NCBI RefSeq assembly: GCF_016545825.1
Contig: NC_052614.1
Span: forward strand, 40,208,072-40,272,071
Source of the DNA: Eucalyptus grandis
Lineage: Eukaryota; Streptophyta; Magnoliopsida; Myrtales; Myrtaceae
Length of the DNA: 64,000 nt
Direction: 5' to 3'
The translations under genes were made by a program, and so were the position numbers. Under the pieces are notes generated by a model, which worked only from the letters and a program-made list of their open reading frames with translations, did no database searches and was not told the origin of the DNA. Each line of letters opens with the position of its first letter. Positions within the stretch are counted from its first letter, which is position 1. Positions 61,701 through 64,000 of the stretch are shown here, piece by piece.

Positions 61701-62261
61701 CATACCGTGCTCGACTATCCTCTCGCAGTTCCATTCCCAACATTATTAAGATATCTTTAGGACTTACAAAGATGCCGTTCAATGAGATCACATGCCAAAG
61801 AAACAGGAGCTTTCAGATAGATCTTGAGACAAGAAAACATAACTGGATCAAGTGATATAGAATCAACAACAAAAGTAATATGTGTCGGGGTTCTTTTAGG
61901 GGCCCCTTTACTCTAAATGCCTAAAGCAATAATCTCCTTAAGTGGGTTCATAGTTAAAAATAAAGATAGGGAAAATGACATAAATAATCATTGAAGTTTA
62001 ACTCAATTTGACATTCATTTCTTAACTTGTATAAGTCGAGTCATTTTATGGGTTATTTGTTATTGTGGTTTTATTAATTCGCTATCATATACTAACTTTC
62101 TCTTATTCTTTAGTGTGAATCAATACAAAAATTGAACATTATATGCAATTCTTTAAGATCTTGTAGTTGAAACAATAATTTTATCCAAATAACATATACA
62201 CATAAAGAATTTAAAGCGAGTTAGATGGATATGGAATTCCTTTGGTTAGAATAAATATGGA

Positions 62262-62752
62262 TGTGAAGAATATGAATTGAACAGAGAATGCAAAAGTAGA
62301 AGAAGACTAAAAGAGTTGAGTAATTCTCTGTATTTCATGAACAAAACAAGCAATACATTTCTCTGAGAGCTCAGCCTCACGTCTTTTCTTTCTCTATCTT
62401 CATTTTATACATCATATCAAGAATAAAAGGAAGAAGAAGATGACAAAAACATAATTTTAACAGATTCTGTTATGTTTGTAAAACTGAATAACTATTCTTT
62501 AATAATAAAGCACGTGGACACTTGGAGCTTTGAGTTGTGTTTCCAATAGAGGCCATAGTCGAGCTTCTGACTCCACTAATTCTGTTCTTCGCAGCAGCTC
62601 TATATTCACGTATAGACGGTGTAGCTATCATCACACTTGCAACAATACAGTCTTCAACCTTTGGTTCCTCATCCTTCTTCACTTCCACAAACTCTGTCTC
62701 GAGCTTTGTTTCATTATGCAGCTCTTTTTCAGTATGCTTCCGTTCCTTAACA
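62262..62752 (-). mobile_element. 3' LTR of a Ty1/copia retrotransposon
   Basis: On the - strand the LTR starts TGTTAAGGAACGG, directly after the polypurine tract, and ends TTCTTCACA, giving the TG...CA signature; length 491 bases. The outer end abuts T3 sequence that is continuous in T2. The 5' LTR lies outside the window, so age and target duplication cannot be read. Confidence 0.85.
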
Positions 62753-64000
62753 TCCCCCCGCAAATTGGGAAGGGTTAGAGAACCCAAACCCAATTTGGTG
62801 CAAAGGGTAAAATGTGCTAATCGAGTCAATGATTTAGTGAAGATATCAGCAATCTGAACAATACTTGGTACATAACAAACAGCTAATGATCCTGATGAAA
62901 CCTTTTCTCTAACAAAATGAAAGTCCACTTCAATATGTTTGGTGCAAGCATGGAGAATTGGATTTAGAGTAAGAGAAATAGTGGACTTGTTGTCACAAAA
63001 TATAGTAGTTGGCGCAGACAAACATATGCCAATGTCACAAAGAACAAAACTGATACAAGTAAGATCAGCAATAGTTGAAGCCAAAGCACAATATTCGGCT
63101 TCTGTTGAAGAACATATGCCAATGTCACGAAGAACACACTGTAGACTGTCACTTAGCTGACCAAGAGATAAGATTTGAACCAAGAAAAGTACAGAAGCCA
63201 TTGGTTGATCTCCTAGTATTAATACAACCGGCCTAATCAACATCAGAAAAACCATATAGATGCATGGGGCTGTTAGAATGGATAAAAGTTCCAAGATTCA
63301 CAGTGCCCTTAATGTATCGAAGAATCCTCTTGAGCTTATGGAAATCTCCTAATGTTGGGTGCTGCATTTTCTGACATATGAGATTTGTGGCATAAGCAAT
63401 ATTAGGACAAGTAATAGTAAGGTATTGAAGACCACTAACTAGACTACGATACTCAAATGGATTGGTCAGAAGAATGCTATCAGTGGCCATGATGACCGAT
63501 CTCAAAGATAGGGGAGTGGAAACAGGTTTGCAGCCTTTCATGTGAGCTCGAGTAAGTAAATCAAGAGCATACTTTGTTTGAGACAGAAACAGATATTGAG
63601 ATGTCTGTTTCACTTCAATACCAAGAAAGTAATGAAGAGAGCCAATATCTTTCATGTGAAATTGAAGACTCAAAGACTGGATGAGATTGGAAAGTAACTG
63701 AGCCGAGCTACCGAAGTAGGATATCATCGACATAGAGCAGCAAAATGATTGTTTCTGGTCCATGATGAAATACAAATAAAGAGTGATCAGTGGCACTGCA
63801 AGAGAAGCCATTTTCAAGCAGAAAATTGCTAAATTTATCAAACCAAGCTCGTGGTGCTTGGCAAAGACTGTATAAGGATTTCTTTAAGCAACACACATGG
63901 TGAGGTTTTTGCGAGTGTGTGAAACTTGGTGGCTACTCCATATACACTGTCTCAATCAATGTGCCATGAAGAAAGACATTTTTAACATCAAGCTGATGAA
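62753..64000 (-). mobile_element. Ty1/copia pol: RT and RNase H, defective, runs off the window
   Basis: Purine-rich tract (reverse of 62753-62760) lies next to the LTR. Upstream on the - strand are RT parts KKSLYSLCQAPRAWFDKF and LLLYVDD (catalytic box, near 63720), then MKDIGSLHYFLGIEV and PNIAYATNLICQKM, then RNase H with SSTEAEYCALAS, DNKSTI and HTKHIE-like ACTKHIEVDFHFVREKV, ending LPNLRGDV. Defects: a frameshift just after YVDD, a Trp-to-TAG change in DVDWAGC (near 63237), a TAG in the MEQPP segment (near 63935), and a short DIGIC phrase duplicated into the RNase H core. The rest of pol and gag are beyond 64000. Confidence 0.9.

Larger units (their letters stand above)
57656..62261. repeat. 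Old repeated block, unit T3 (PCC13-62 copy 2)
   Basis: Closely related to T2. Upstream and leader sequences are almost base for base the same from about 57670 to 58990. It ends where a copia element is inserted after AATAAATATGGA at 62261; T2 continues through this point (near 57079). Confidence 0.85.

Overview
The window is nuclear DNA of a flowering plant, almost certainly a dicot. It shows intron-rich genes with GT-AG junctions, plant-only families (SFR2, DUF538, Agenet arrays, serine carboxypeptidase-like genes, desiccation-related PCC13-62 protein), (CT)n tracts before start codons, and AT-rich spacers full of MITEs, SINEs, a LINE and Ty1/copia remnants. A Myrtales genome is a weak guess from the style of the GC-rich MITE interiors. 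There is no operon, CRISPR array, rRNA or intact tRNA gene.

Layout. (1) 0.7-5.6 kb, + strand: a ten-exon SFR2 galactolipid galactosyltransferase gene, complete except for one missing base in exon 2. (2) 8.2-24.8 kb, + strand: three tandem serine carboxypeptidase-like (SCPL) genes. A (505 aa) and B (511 aa) are intact; C is a near-copy of B with two single-base indels. (3) B and C lie in a direct tandem duplication of about 5.36 kb (16056-21412 and 21413-26781). Its breakpoint is inside exon 1 of the neighbouring Agenet gene, so a headless 5' fragment of that gene sits immediately upstream of the SCPL-C promoter. (4) 26.6-30.0 kb, + strand: a four-exon gene with three Agenet pairs, carrying three single-base deletions. 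(5) 31.55-31.99 kb, - strand: an intact single-exon DUF538 gene. (6) 32-49 kb: gene-poor repeats, including two TIR elements, a decayed copia gag and a block of about 3.2 kb that looks inserted. (7) 49.5-62.3 kb: an old repeated block (units T0 to T3) holding two frameshifted PCC13-62 genes in T2 and T3, copies of MITEs, and a MITE containing a LINE and a SINE. Older units keep several empty target sites, so insertion order can be read inside this window. (8) 62.26 kb to the end: the 3' LTR and RT/RNase H part of a defective copia element on the - strand, which interrupts unit T3 and runs out of the window.

The genes are not a pathway. SFR2 (membrane lipid remodelling on freezing and dehydration) and the PCC13-62 proteins (desiccation) share a stress theme, but nothing here shows co-regulation. 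I found no convincing new biological system. The most informative signals are the duplication architecture, the transposon stratigraphy, and a recurring pattern of single-base indels in otherwise well-conserved exons, which may be assembly error or young pseudogenes.
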